From NCBI GenBank assembly GCA_000934455.1, contig KN883938.1, forward strand, positions 22,129 to 80,132: 58,004 nucleotides of DNA, in the 5' to 3' direction. The position numbers were made by a program, and so were the translations under genes. Numbering within the stretch: position 1 is the first letter of the stretch; the number at the start of each line of letters is the position of its first letter. Shown here one piece after another: positions 47,601 through 54,499 of this stretch. Below the pieces are notes generated by a model. It was given only the letters and a program-made list of their open reading frames with translations. It made no database searches and was not told the DNA's origin. This DNA comes from Apostichopus parvimensis. Its lineage: Eukaryota > Echinodermata > Holothuroidea > Aspidochirotida > Stichopodidae.

Positions 47601-48430
47601 CTATAGGCTTCTGTTGCGCACAAGCCAATGTTTGTCAGGGGTCATATTAACTAAGTATTGTGCGTTTCTATGGAGGACTGTAGGGAGGCAAGTCTTTCTG
47701 AGTGGACGGAAACATTGTTATGATGTTTTTAACTTTAAATCCTGGTAACAATAATGAGTGTGGAGTTAAAGACATTTTATGTGGTGTATGACACTGTTCA
47801 AGATTAATCATGTTGGGTTGCAGGAATTCTCTGGGTAAGCCCAGGGTATACACTGTACAGCATGTACATTGCAGCAACATAAATGAACATGCGGTATGCC
47901 CACATGTACAGTATAGCACTGCATACACGTTGTACTCCAGTCAGCTAGCTACGTGCATGCGGCTGTCAGGGTCTGTAGCGTACAGAGTATATGATACTTT
48001 TTGTAACCATTAGTGCATATGTACAGTACCCACCTTGTCTTTACTAATAACAAAACCTGCTACAGTAACTGCAAGTAAGCGATACAAAGGGGTGGGCATG
48101 CAGCTAAAGTGAAGGATTTTCCCCTCATTACGGAACATACCAATATGTCATTTATTTCTTACGTTGTTTCTAGTATGAATGGGGGGCAATACCATCGCTA
48201 TCACTATCACTTTTTAGGGGCTGATTTAGGCAAATAAGCTAGTCGTCAGTCGAACCACCTAAGCAGTGTTCTACCTGGTTGTCCGATGTGACTTTTGGTC
48301 GTCTCAGACAATCGGACGACCGTTAAATTTGAGTCTTGCTATGTCAAAATCATAAAATACTGTACATACCAGACACATCGTTGATTGAGACATCAAAGAA
48401 ACACCGAGACCTTCCTTTGCCGGGAGCCAT
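4545..48430 (-). CDS. NKTR/PPIG-like: NKTR/PPIG-type nuclear RS cyclophilin (whole gene, 19 coding exons)
   Basis: Joined exons give 3015 nt (1004 aa plus stop) with every junction GT-AG and every phase matching. Residues about 10-180 form a cyclophilin peptidyl-prolyl cis-trans isomerase domain. Active-site residues R67, F72 and Q75 (CypA R55, F60, Q63) are present. The CypA Trp121 position is His133, as in large nuclear cyclophilins. A Lys-rich Ser/Asp/Glu linker (185-269), a PEEIPDIP motif (exon 9), an [10 protein letters not shown] motif (exon 10), W-containing TPQYW and PPPTHWK/KPW motifs (exons 11, 14) and an RS tail (851-1004) follow. PPIG and NKTR are nuclear-speckle proteins linked to splicing and RNA polymerase II CTD binding. 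The PPPTHWK...KPW motif resembles NKTR and the PEEIPDIP region resembles PPIG, so a single pre-duplication orthologue is likely. The protein is shorter than human NKTR (about 1460 aa) and longer than PPIG (about 750 aa). Confidence 0.93.
5237..5553. repeat. Minisatellite of TGTCTATGTTAA-type units
   Basis: Irregular tandem array built from the words TGTCTATGTTAA and TGTCTGTCCATG. It lies in the intron between exons 18 and 19. A plus-strand reading frame through it is only the repeat translated. Confidence 0.9.
5584..5694 (-). CDS. NKTR/PPIG-like: NKTR/PPIG-like coding exon 18 (RS tail)
   Basis: 111 nt, phase 2 to 2, acceptor CTGATAG, donor GTAAGA. Encodes [18 protein letters not shown] followed by more RS/RG dipeptides. 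A minisatellite starts about 30 bp beyond its donor. Confidence 0.88.
6716..6778 (-). CDS. NKTR/PPIG-like: NKTR/PPIG-like coding exon 17 (RS tail)
   Basis: 63 nt, phase 2 to 2, acceptor TCTGCAG, donor GTAGCA. Encodes [20 protein letters not shown]. Confidence 0.86.
7692..7799 (-). CDS. NKTR/PPIG-like: NKTR/PPIG-like coding exon 16 (RS tail)
   Basis: 108 nt, phase 2 to 2, acceptor CATACAG, donor GTAAAA. Encodes [20 protein letters not shown] and an RD/RR-rich end. Confidence 0.9.
8452..8800. repeat. 44-bp tandem repeat, about 8 copies
   Basis: Units of the form AAATACAAACAGCAAC...GAGCAACTAGCAATTC recur every 43-44 bp about eight times with a few substitutions each. They lie in the intron between exons 15 and 16. 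Confidence 0.92.
9049..10011 (-). CDS. NKTR/PPIG-like: NKTR/PPIG-like coding exon 15 (long low-complexity exon)
   Basis: 963 nt (residues 530-851), phase 2 to 2, acceptor GTTCTAG, donor GTAAGT. It opens [20 protein letters not shown], contains [19 protein letters not shown] (SR-type), lysine clusters, a hydrophobic TIEIVIEK patch, a proline stretch (IPAPPPPVK) and ends in an RS/RT segment. GC content is clearly higher than the flanking introns. Largely disordered, with no recognised fold. Confidence 0.92.
10166..10238 (+). repeat. tRNA pseudogene or tRNA-derived SINE head (Ala-UGC-like)
   Basis: A-box-like TAGCTCTGTTGGTAGAGTG and B-box GGTTCGAATCC are correctly spaced. The anticodon stem CTGGG/CCTAG pairs around the loop CTTGCGA, which would give anticodon TGC. 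The T-stem has two mismatches and the acceptor stem has one mismatch and two G-U wobbles, so it is probably not a functional tRNA. It lies in the intron between exons 14 and 15, opposite in strand to the host gene. Confidence 0.6.
10566..10652 (-). CDS. NKTR/PPIG-like: NKTR/PPIG-like coding exon 14 (PPPTHWK...KPW motif)
   Basis: 87 nt, phase 2 to 2, acceptor AAAACAG, donor GTGAGA. Encodes [20 protein letters not shown], closely resembling the SPPPSRWKPGQKPWKP segment that I recall from NKTR. This is the best sign that the gene is NKTR-like as well as PPIG-like. Confidence 0.9.
11226..11372 (-). CDS. NKTR/PPIG-like: NKTR/PPIG-like coding exon 13
   Basis: 147 nt, phase 2 to 2, acceptor CACAAG, donor GTTAGA. 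Encodes a basic then acidic stretch beginning [20 protein letters not shown]. Length divisible by three. An internal GTCAAA is a weaker alternative donor. Confidence 0.82.
11631..11667. repeat. 37-bp poly-C (G37 in the transcript)
   Basis: Uninterrupted C run in the intron between exons 12 and 13. The host gene is read from the minus strand, so the pre-mRNA contains a run of 37 G, which can fold as a G-quadruplex. The length may be imprecise because homopolymers are hard to sequence. Confidence 0.85.
12715..12873 (-). CDS. NKTR/PPIG-like: NKTR/PPIG-like coding exon 12
   Basis: 159 nt, phase 2 to 2, acceptor TTTGTAG, donor GTGAGT. Low-complexity charged sequence, [18 protein letters not shown], then [11 protein letters not shown] and RKRRKKNKE. 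Length divisible by three. Confidence 0.87.
13121..13314 (-). CDS. NKTR/PPIG-like: NKTR/PPIG-like coding exon 11
   Basis: 194 nt, phase 0 to 2, acceptor GCACAG, donor GTAAAC. Encodes [18 protein letters not shown] and a basic/acidic helical segment containing [10 protein letters not shown] and DDKWEKG. RYRTP continues the PPIG motif begun in exon 10. Confidence 0.9.
13669..13753 (-). CDS. NKTR/PPIG-like: NKTR/PPIG-like coding exon 10
   Basis: 85 nt, phase 2 to 0, acceptor CAATCAG, donor GTAAGC. Encodes [17 protein letters not shown]. The RSGRK-KGRG motif is a signature of PPIG and is shared with NKTR. Confidence 0.9.
13892..14155. repeat. 48-bp tandem repeat, about 5 copies
   Basis: Units containing ATATAGAGCCTAGAGTCCATT followed by TGTTCCCTACAGGA recur at about 48-bp spacing, with one longer interruption (about 14015-14060). 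They lie in the intron between exons 9 and 10, close to exon 9. Confidence 0.85.
14195..14305 (-). CDS. NKTR/PPIG-like: NKTR/PPIG-like coding exon 9 (PEEIPDIP motif)
   Basis: 111 nt, phase 2 to 2, acceptor TCTGCAG, donor GTAAGA. Encodes [18 protein letters not shown] followed by [16 protein letters not shown], comparable to the PEEIPPIP segment of vertebrate PPIG. A decayed partial copy lies at 14397-14525. Confidence 0.9.
14397..14525 (-). pseudogene. Decayed partial duplicate of exon 9 with intact splice acceptor
   Basis: This 129-bp segment matches 14254-14387, covering the first 52 bp of exon 9, its acceptor and upstream intron. The copy keeps TTCTGCAG. Entered in the same phase it reads [18 protein letters not shown] and then hits TAA. 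It is not needed for the reading frame. It could be inert or act as a cryptic stop-containing exon. Confidence 0.85.
15233..15485 (-). CDS. NKTR/PPIG-like: NKTR/PPIG-like coding exon 8 (Lys-rich acidic/serine linker)
   Basis: 253 nt, phase 1 to 2. It starts after CCAAAG and ends before GTAGGA. Encodes a lysine cluster, a Ser/Asp stretch ([15 protein letters not shown]) and a long K/R/E-rich run, resembling the linker after the isomerase domain of PPIG. It probably contains nuclear localisation signals. The acceptor is less pyrimidine-rich than others, so the exact 5' edge is slightly uncertain, but this choice keeps the frame. Confidence 0.82.
15486..17637 (-). other. Intron between exons 7 and 8
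   Basis: Contains purine-rich (GA) low-complexity DNA at 15645-15780, G runs near 16286 and 17187 and the short repeat at 17347. No gene or mobile element recognised. Confidence 0.6.
17347..17407. repeat. Short tandem repeat of GTATATTAGACT-type units
   Basis: The words CTGTATATTAGA and CTGTATTAGA alternate about five times within the intron between exons 7 and 8. Confidence 0.8.
17638..17783 (-). CDS. NKTR/PPIG-like: NKTR/PPIG-like coding exon 7 (end of cyclophilin domain)
   Basis: 146 nt, phase 2 to 1, acceptor CTGTAG, donor GTAGGT. Encodes [20 protein letters not shown] through [14 protein letters not shown], the C-terminal strands of the isomerase domain. Confidence 0.93.
18262..18291 (-). 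CDS. NKTR/PPIG-like: NKTR/PPIG-like coding exon 6, a 30-nt microexon
   Basis: 30 nt between acceptor GAAACAG and donor GTGAGT, phase 2 to 2. It encodes (L)[10 protein letters not shown], the loop carrying His133 at the CypA Trp121 position. The neighbouring exons need exactly this piece to join the cyclophilin fold. The codon at the exon 5/6 junction is Leu where relatives mostly have Ile. Confidence 0.92.
18292..23202 (-). other. Intron between exons 5 and 6
   Basis: About 4.9 kb. It holds the 64-bp tandem array at 22041-22333 and an unassigned possibly coding-like relic at 22540-22860 (see findings). Otherwise AT-rich with no recognised gene. Confidence 0.6.
22041..22333. repeat. About 64-bp tandem repeat, 5 copies
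   Basis: Each unit carries GCATCTATTTGAAGCTGTGA, then GTGATTAAGGCGGA and GGTTGGTTTTATTTGTTCT. Unit starts are near 22041, 22098, 22162, 22227 and 22291. The first spacing is shorter by about 7 bp. Confidence 0.92.
23203..23290 (-). CDS. NKTR/PPIG-like: NKTR/PPIG-like coding exon 5
   Basis: 88 nt, entering in phase 1 and leaving in phase 2, acceptor CTTCAG, donor GTGAGT. Encodes [20 protein letters not shown] and then KDTNGSQFF, the core active-site strand. Confidence 0.93.
24265..24934. repeat. Duplicated segment, copy 1, ending at an assembly gap
   Basis: This 670-bp segment is nearly identical to 24985-25664, differing by scattered substitutions and small indels. It runs directly into the N gap, and its last bases (GGGAGTATATTAA) equal the last bases of copy 2. 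This is the pattern of an unmerged contig overlap. Confidence 0.9.
24935..24984. other. Assembly gap, 50 N
   Basis: Run of N separating two near-identical segments. True length unknown. Confidence 0.99.
24985..25664. repeat. Duplicated segment, copy 2, starting at an assembly gap
   Basis: Second copy (680 bp) of the segment at 24265-24934. It continues without a break into unique sequence and exon 4 at 25807-25851, which is single-copy. Confidence 0.9.
25807..25851 (-). CDS. NKTR/PPIG-like: NKTR/PPIG-like coding exon 4
   Basis: 45 nt, phase 1 to 1, acceptor TGGCAG, donor GTAAGA. Encodes [14 protein letters not shown], the invariant cyclophilin glycine-rich loop. Short but unambiguous from its sequence. 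Confidence 0.92.
26934..27451. mobile_element. Non-autonomous inverted-repeat DNA transposon (hAT-like ends)
   Basis: The element 26940-27445 (506 bp) begins CAGGGATGTGCCCA and ends with its perfect 14-bp inverse TGGGCACATCCCTG. It is flanked by the 6-bp direct repeat AGTATG (26934-26939 and 27446-27451). Near the right end the word GTGCTGGGCGG occurs three times, followed by a GCCGCCCAG inverse, a typical subterminal repeat arrangement. The CAGGG terminus suggests hAT, although that superfamily usually makes 8-bp duplications. No transposase frame inside. Confidence 0.8.
30056..30069. promoter_or_regulatory. X-box-like (RFX) sequence with nearby CCAAT box
   Basis: GTTGCCATGGAAAC differs by one base from the palindromic RFX consensus, and an ATTGG (CCAAT) box lies 13 bp to its left. 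It is within intron 3 of the cyclophilin gene. Function is not shown. Confidence 0.3.
30528..30635 (-). CDS. NKTR/PPIG-like: NKTR/PPIG-like coding exon 3 (catalytic Arg/Phe/Gln)
   Basis: 108 nt, phase 1 to 1, acceptor CTACAG, donor GTTTGT (weaker). Encodes residues 46-82, including [14 protein letters not shown] with active-site R67, F72 and Q75. Confidence 0.93.
31266..35027. repeat. Large duplicated segment, copy 1, ending at an assembly gap
   Basis: 3762 bp nearly identical to 35093-39324. It ends at the gap with TGCATTTCTGAACTA, the same bases that end copy 2. It lacks the 442-bp hAT insertion found in copy 2. Confidence 0.93.
35028..35092. other. Assembly gap, 65 N
   Basis: Run of N between the two large duplicate copies. 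Confidence 0.99.
35093..39324. repeat. Large duplicated segment, copy 2, starting at an assembly gap
   Basis: 4232 bp. It starts GAACGAGTGAGGTAAATAG exactly as copy 1 does at 31266. It differs from copy 1 by single-base changes, microsatellite-length changes, short CAGTA-type indels and one transposon insertion (36203-36644). Confidence 0.93.
36195..36652. mobile_element. hAT-type MITE, 442 bp, with perfect 8-bp target duplication
   Basis: The element 36203-36644 has perfect 16-bp terminal inverted repeats CAAGGGTTGAAATAAG. It is flanked by ACTGTACA at 36195-36202 and 36645-36652. The equivalent place in the duplicate copy (near 32350) lacks the element, giving a natural empty site. Inside, GCTCCTGG words occur in both orientations near the right end and GCGCCC-rich words near the left end. 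No transposase frame. The 8-bp duplication fits hAT. Confidence 0.93.
40741..40815 (-). CDS. NKTR/PPIG-like: NKTR/PPIG-like coding exon 2
   Basis: 75 nt, phase 1 to 1, acceptor TTACAG, donor GTGAGT. Encodes [20 protein letters not shown] and the start of the ALCTG motif, the classic N-terminal cyclophilin strand and helix. Confidence 0.92.
40816..48369 (-). other. Intron between exons 1 and 2
   Basis: About 7.5 kb. It is rich in the palindromic words ACTGTACAGT and TACTGTA (for example 44478-44515). A 12-G run occurs near 44148. No gene is established. An unassigned frame lies at 46975-47256. Confidence 0.6.
48370..48430 (-). CDS. NKTR/PPIG-like: NKTR/PPIG-like coding exon 1 (start codon)
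   Basis: The ATG at 48430 starts [18 protein letters not shown], matching the RCFFD entry into the cyclophilin fold. The donor GTATGT follows at 48369, phase 1. Codes residues 1-20. No in-frame ATG is seen upstream before the splice acceptor at 48447, so this start is preferred. Confidence 0.9.
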
Positions 48431-48446
48431 CTTGAGATTTCAGAGC
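48431..48446 (-). other. 5' UTR stub with splice acceptor; upstream noncoding exon implied
   Basis: The minus strand reads a pyrimidine-rich tract, then ATCTTTACAG, followed by 16 nt and the ATG. This is a good 3' splice site, so the transcript probably begins with a separate noncoding exon to the right (above 48447). I could not locate that exon or the promoter. Confidence 0.6.
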
Positions 48447-48568
48447 CTGTAAAGATGAAGACAAAAGCGGAAAAATAATGCCGGGAGCCTGCTGTACCCT
48501 TTTGTTTGACTTTTTACAGTACCATCCTTAACCTTAGTGTATTAAAGGAGACACATGTACTGTACCCT

Positions 48569-48770
48569 ACCACAATTATTGGTCTATGAGAAAGAGATAA
48601 CTGTCTGAACTTTACCACCCTCCCCCCACCTTCCTCATTCCCACCAGCCTCCACTGCCATGAGGTACAAACCCAACCATCATCCTTGGTCTATGTGATAG
48701 AGATAACTGTCATAAACAACTTAATACCCCCCACCCCCTCTTTCATCCATACCAGCCTCCACTCTCATGA
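48569..48770. repeat. Diverged tandem duplication, unit about 105 bp
   Basis: Two units share TTGGTCTATG, GAGATAACTGTC, a C-rich stretch and CCAGCCTCCACT...CATGAG in the same order. They lie just upstream of the cyclophilin 5' UTR acceptor. Confidence 0.75.
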
Positions 48771-50464
48771 GACTTCCACAAACAGCTAAGTAACATCTTA
48801 TTCCATTTGGGAGATAATATCACAGATTTAAACATTCCTTCACATACAATGTTTAAGACTTGATCAAGGCTAAATATGACATCATCCAGCCACTTGCGCT
48901 TCAGTTTCTATTTTGTCTTTTTTCTTCGCTTATTACTGCGTTTATTTTCTGTAATGGAGGTGGGATTTACAAAATATGCTGAAATTTAAAATACTGAACC
49001 TCTCACTGTGACATACAGTACTGTAATGACAGCATTGGTTTCGTGGTCAACACTGTTAAACATTCTACTGTACCTTGAAAATATGAAAAGCAAAACGGAC
49101 ACGAAAAAAAGTAAAAGCTTTCCGATCCTAGTGGCACAATGATGGCACAGATTAATGAAATGAAAGCTGCCAGACGCAACTTTTAAACTAAGATTCAGTA
49201 TCTCCCAAACGGAACAAGATATTATTTCTGAGTTTTTCTTCACAAAGATCTTTGTCATATAAACCAAAGATGGTCAGGTCTGTATCCCATTTATACAGTG
49301 ATGCACAAAATAAGGCAGATTTTTGTCAAAACTTTTAGATATCGGCCAATTTTCTTAAATAAGACTACAGTTAACGAATCTGCCTGACACTCTCCTAGAT
49401 TAATCCACCAAATGTAGGTTCAGGAACGACTTGTTAACATCATTTTGATTCAATATTTTTTATTATTTTTATATAACCCTACAAGCTTTTCTCAGACTTA
49501 CTACTTTATAACAAAGTTAAATTTATGCAACACAATAACTTTTTCAAAACATTTGCTTAACCTGTTGTTTCAGCATTTGAAATAAAAATTTGAATTTCAT
49601 AATGAATGACCTAGAGTGTTTAAATTAGATTTCAGTATCAAAATAGCACAAAACAGCATGATCCAAATTCAACTGTACTTGCTGCTCTAAAAGCCACCTT
49701 TAATTAAAGAGAAATTAACATCACTTTATCTTCGTCCCCAGTTTAACGTTTACTGTACAACAAACTCTGTCAACAACAACCCAGAATTTGTTTGAAAGTA
49801 ATGATCCAAAAAGAGTTAGTACTTAGTACTGACATTGCCGATCAATTTTCTTCATGTATGTAACAGCCGGATTGATTTCTATCCAGAATTATAAATTATT
49901 AAAACTACATTAAATTTGTATCATGATGAAAAATCATTATGACAGACTTTTGCACCAGTTCCCATGGCAACCTAGTACAAGATTTTGACGGCTTCATTTC
50001 TGAGGAGTACCACACTGCTTTAACAGCTGATGGCGTAATTTTCAAGTCTACTAAAGCCAGCAGACAGCACCATGAACTACTGTACAGTCGAACTTCTCAA
50101 CCGTAAAATGTGTGAGCGATCCTAACAGTATCAAGTGCAGTACAGTCGTACGTTACAGTAAGACATCACAGGTCCTTTTTACAGTTCATGTCTTTCTGTG
50201 TCACCATAGTGACAAGGAGGGAAAGATACCGTATGTACAGTCAATGACATGAAAAAACGAAACAGAACTAATTTCCTCAAATAATGCAAACAAATTTTTA
50301 TTGTCATAACATATTTACAAGTTAAATAAGCTGCACACAGACAACAATAACAAAAACCCAAACACAAGAAAATAACTGGATGAATACAGTTACAGCTTTA
50401 GATAGATTAAATCCACCAATGAACATGCACCATATGAAGACGAAAATACCATCACTTTAGCATA

Positions 50465-50860
50465 ATGCACTGTTGGCAGACCTGTTAGCATTGCTGTATT
50501 AAGACCAGCAGTGAATGTACCAGTCTGCATTTCCAACAATAAACACACTGGTCTGCCACCTACAGTACTGTATTTGCATTCTTTAGACTACTGTATATTA
50601 CCATCAATGTACATCAATGCACAGAACATTTGTAGGCCTGTCGAATTGCTGAATTATTACCAGTCTAAGTTAATGCCCCAGTCAGCTTTTCCAACAATGA
50701 ACGAACACACTGGTCTGCCACCTATTTGAACAAATTTCTTCAGACTGTACCATCAGTGAGCATACATGTAGCAATGTTTGCAGACTTACAGAATAGCACT
50801 GCTGCATTGCCAGCAGTATGCCAGCAGTGAATGTACAAAGTCTTCATTACTTGTATTAAC
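50465..50860. repeat. Diverged tandem repeat, unit about 190 bp
   Basis: CCAGCAGTGAATGTAC, TTTCCAACAAT and ACACACTGGTCTGCCACCTA occur in matching order in two or more partial units, with many substitutions. Confidence 0.7.
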
Positions 50861-51159
50861 ACCATCCATGTCTAAACAGGTCTGCAGTCTACATGTAACA
50901 AAATCACTGAATATCAGACTAAAGAAAGTTTCATACACAAGCAGTATACTGTACATTTACTTTCCTGAACTGCAGCTGATGTAGATATATATACATATAT
51001 GCTGGTGTACATTTTAACACAGACAGGGAATTAACATACTGTACATACTATAATTAGTATTATATACAGTACCGACACATGTCAGTCATGGCTGCACAAT
51101 GTTACCAGACATGATACTAAGTATTAAATAAACCAGCCACACAGATGAACAGTATATAT

Positions 51160-51645
51160 GTACAGTACAGGCTTGTACACAGATCCCGTGACTAAGTACA
51201 ACATCAGTGAATGTACTACCAAAGAATAATTTAAAAAGAGTTCACATTTTACATATCATTTTCAAAAGCTCTCAATTTTTTCTCTCATTGAACCGACAGT
51301 AATGTGAAATAGGAAACCGCATATTAACATCTTTACACTTGAAATTGAGCAAACTTGACCATTTTGTCTAGCATTTTGTGATAAGTTGCACAAATGTTTC
51401 CCTGACATATGTACCATACAGGCTTGTATGCAGATCTGGTGACTAAGTACAACATCAGTGAATATATTACCAGGGAATTATTAAACCAGTTCACATTTTG
51501 TGTAGCAGTTCTTTTGATGGCTCTGAATTTTGTCTATAAAAACCTTCCTTTTTGCTAAAAAACTGCTATCCATCTTGGTAATTATACAGGTCTAGCAATA
51601 TGACCATCTTGCAGAGCATTATGCCATGTGATTCTGGATGAATTA
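51160..51645. repeat. Diverged tandem duplication, unit about 255 bp
   Basis: GTGACTAAGTACAACATCAG and AGTTCACATTTT recur with a 250-bp offset (copies near 51162 and 51416), followed by weaker similarity. Confidence 0.7.
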
Positions 51646-51725
51646 TTCCCTGTGTACAGGGAATAATTAATTAATTAATTATTAATCATTAATTAATTAA
51701 TTCTTAATTATTCCCTGTGTACAGG
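51641..51725. repeat. Perfect 28-bp palindrome plus a direct half-copy around a TTAA tract
   Basis: AATTATTCCCTGT and its inverse ACAGGGAATAATT are separated by 2 bp (51641-51668). The half AATTATTCCCTGTGTACAGG recurs at 51706-51725 after a (TTAA)n-like spacer. Confidence 0.9.
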
Positions 51726-52689
51726 TTGATGAAACTTATTCAACATATATATATATAATACCAGTGGCCTCATTTACTTGCAGGCCGTAAACAAAATGCA
51801 CCAAACAAACTTTTTACAGTTATACAGTACCCAAGGTTCAATTTTTTGGCAAAGTTTTGGCAAGCCATCTGACATTTATTCACCAGCACTTGGTGTATTA
51901 CTGAGAGGGAAATCGGATTCATTACATTAACTTCAAACAATCCAAACAGACTTAAATATTGAACAAATATATTTATAAAAAAAAATAAATGAATAAAAGC
52001 CAATTACATGCAGACCTACATAAGAGGAAACAACACCTTCTCTTTAATATATTCAATCTTTTGAACCTTGACCTAATAGTGACAAAAATATATTTAAATA
52101 ATTACAAGAGTTCAGTAATTATTGAATACAAAAGCAAAAACATGGTATTTTGTACCAGGATGATGGTTTTTCACTTTTTCTTCCATAGGGTTCTTAATTA
52201 ACATACATCCTATTCCAATATCCTTTCTACTACGACAATCAGAATTGTTGAACTGTGCAGCAATAAAAATTGCATTTACATCATCGATGTTTTTGGTCTC
52301 TGGTCACTTTTCTTGTACATTGTCAGATACACCACATTTCGTTTAAATTTTAAAACCCACCTTGGAAAGGAGGAGCATATGTACAGGACACAATCAGGAG
52401 AGGTACTGTATGTCTACTTGTATGCTGAAAAGCTAACATATTTTGAAAGCCTGGCTCTGGATTTTCTTCAATTCAATGTTTCATTTCAAAACAACCATAT
52501 CGATGAATCCATGCAAACATAGTCACACAATATATTTCACATGCTGTAAATTTGTGAGATATTTTGACTATCATATAAAACCCCATGGCATTCTTCCTCA
52601 TTTTACATTCAAACTACCCACAAAGGCATTGTTCTATTTTATACTTTCAGTTGCATTGATGAAATCTGCCAATTTCAATTCCAATATAT

Positions 52690-52695
52690 TTTAAT
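52690..52695 (-). terminator. Possible polyadenylation signal ATTAAA for the ZBED gene
   Basis: Variant hexamer on the minus strand about 190 nt beyond the ZBED stop codon. It is a weak call because the sequence is AT-rich. Confidence 0.3.
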
Positions 52696-52882
52696 TCTTT
52701 GAATCACCCCCACCCGGAAAAAACAAAATGAATGAATTCAATAGACGACCACGTCTACCGTCATCTCGAGTTCTCTCGCTGTGAAAGAAAACGAGAAAGA
52801 AAAAAAAACCTCACAACTTTAGAGCTCAAAATGATCCCATGATTCACATCAATAGCCTCAAGTTCCCACAAATGTTTGTAAA

Positions 52883-54499
52883 TCAGGTTGACGGTCCTAC
52901 TTGATCTACCACACTCTCTGGTTCTATCTTCACCGAGTTATCTAGCGGCTTATCTTCGAAGAAGTCGTCTGGCATGTTTGCGTTCAAGAAGAGCACGTGT
53001 TTGACATCGGACGTCGAGAGAGCGGCTCGCTTGGCATCCAGGGTCGCATTGCCGCTGTAGATCACGCTGCTCGCTGGGATGCAGAGGTACTTCCTGCTGA
53101 GCTTCTGCAATATCGGGAACCGATGGCAATTATCCGACCACCACTGCAACGGGTCGGAGGTCAGAGGCAGCGCTTCCTCCGTGCAATACTTTTGGAGTTC
53201 CCTCTGAATGGCGGTGTCCTCGTTGGTGGTCTCTGTGGAGTGCTGCTGGGGGATGATTCCTTCGAATAAAGAGGCCAGAGATCGCTTCTGTTTCTTCCTC
53301 TGCGGCTCGCTGGAGGAAGGTCCCGCGTCTGCGCTGCATCCCTGTGGAAAAAGCCTCGACGCTTCCTGGGCGATCGTGTTGCGCACTTCCGTCTTCTCGT
53401 TGTCGTTCATGAACGGCAACGATTTGAAGCGCGGATCCAGAAAGCAGATCTGAGACAGTACTGTCTGGAGTGACGGTGCATTGAAGCACTCCTTCACTTT
53501 GGCAAACATGACCTTCTTGACCTCTTTGATGGGGGATCCATCGATCTCGTACGGACACAGGAGGGTCTTCATGAGTGCTATCGATGGCCAGATGGTGGCC
53601 GCAGACGTGGCACCCTGTTCGCCGAGTTCCTCCGAGAGTTCCATCATTGGTTGGAGGATCTCGACTAATCCCTCCAGAGTTTGGACGTCGGCTTTGGAAA
53701 ACTCTAAGTCTTTGACCCCTGAAGATGCGAGAACCTCCAGAATTGAGTCTTCACGAGCTAGCACCTGCGCAAACATGGTGGCGACAGTCTCCCACTTCGA
53801 CCCACCAGAGTCTCTGTTCTCCTCGCAAGCTCTAAGGTGGGAGAGAAGACTCGTGGACTGATTCACGATCGCAGAAAGCCTGAAGCACTTTTTGGCCAGG
53901 TTCTCTATCTCTGTCACAGACAGCCCTTCCTGTACCACTCTCTTTAAGGTCGATTTAAAACATGGTATTGACGACCACTGGTCGCTGATGTTGCCCGCTC
54001 TGAGGATATCGACCGCTCTGCCGATAGTGACAGCGCTCAGCTTACTGACTGGGATGTCACACTCAGAGAGACAGGTCTGAACCGCTGCTTTCACGTGGTC
54101 TGCATCGTAAGGAGGATGCCATTCAGAACTGTCCAACAGATACTTCTGCAACTTCCAATCTTCGCTTAGAATGTGGGCGGTGATGCTCAAAAATTGCTTA
54201 CCGGTGTTCGACATCCAAACCTCCGTAGAAAATGCGATGAAGTCTGCCTTGAGGAGCGGACCGCCGATGAGGTGCACCTTGACCTCCTCGCAGAGGGCGG
54301 GGAGGTGGATCAAGGAAAACATCTCCGTTGCCGGGATCTGGTATTTCACATCAAACTCCTGTAACATCCTGCGGAAACTAGGTTCTTCCAATATCGATAC
54401 CGGCTGCAAGCTCTTGGCCAGATAGAGGGAGATGTGTTTCGTAAGCTGGTCGACCCTCGGATGCCCTGCATGATAAGGACCCTTGTTTTGTTTCACTGT
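52883..54499 (-). CDS. ZBED-like coding exon 2 (hAT transposase-derived body)
   Basis: 1617 nt after acceptor CTTTTACCAG, phase 0. It opens TVKQNKGPYHAGHPRVDQLT and ends VDQVGPST-stop (TGA). GC-rich relative to its flanks and open for its full length with no frameshift. It contains the hAT-like body and dimerisation region. Confidence 0.93.
   Translation of the reverse strand, partial: TVKQNKGPYHAGHPRVDQLTKHISLYLAKSLQPVSILEEPSFRRMLQEFDVKYQIPATEMFSLIHLPALCEEVKVHLIGGPLLKADFIAFSTEVWMSNTGKQFLSITAHILSEDWKLQKYLLDSSEWHPPYDADHVKAAVQTCLSECDIPVSKLSAVTIGRAVDILRAGNISDQWSSIPCFKSTLKRVVQEGLSVTEIENLAKKCFRLSAIVNQSTSLLSHLRACEENRDSGGSKWETVATMFAQVLAREDSILEVLASSGVKDLEFSKADVQTLEGLVEILQPMMELSEELGEQGATSAATIWPSIALMKTLLCPYEIDGSPIKEVKKVMFAKVKECFNAPSLQTVLSQICFLDPRFKSLPFMNDNEKTEVRNTIAQEASRLFPQGCSADAGPSSSEPQRKKQKRSLASLFEGIIPQQHSTETTNEDTAIQRELQKYCTEEALPLTSDPLQWWSDNCHRFPILQKLSRKYLCIPASSVIYSGNATLDAKRAALSTSDVKHVLFLNANMPDDFFEDKPLDNSVKIEPESVVDQVGPST

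Larger units (their letters stand above)
48447..52882. other. Region between the cyclophilin start exon and the ZBED gene
   Basis: 4.4 kb with no coding region recognised. It should contain the ZBED 3' UTR and possibly the noncoding first exon and promoter of the cyclophilin gene. It holds several diverged tandem duplications and a palindrome, annotated separately. Confidence 0.5.

Noticed and set aside
49958..49971. GTTCCCATGGCAAC as an X-box
   Set aside because: Only one half-site fits the RFX consensus, and such near-matches are expected by chance in this length.
52997..54425. Plus-strand and frame-shifted minus-strand frames across the ZBED exon
   Set aside because: They are shadows of the 538-codon exon, which carries recognisable hAT motifs.
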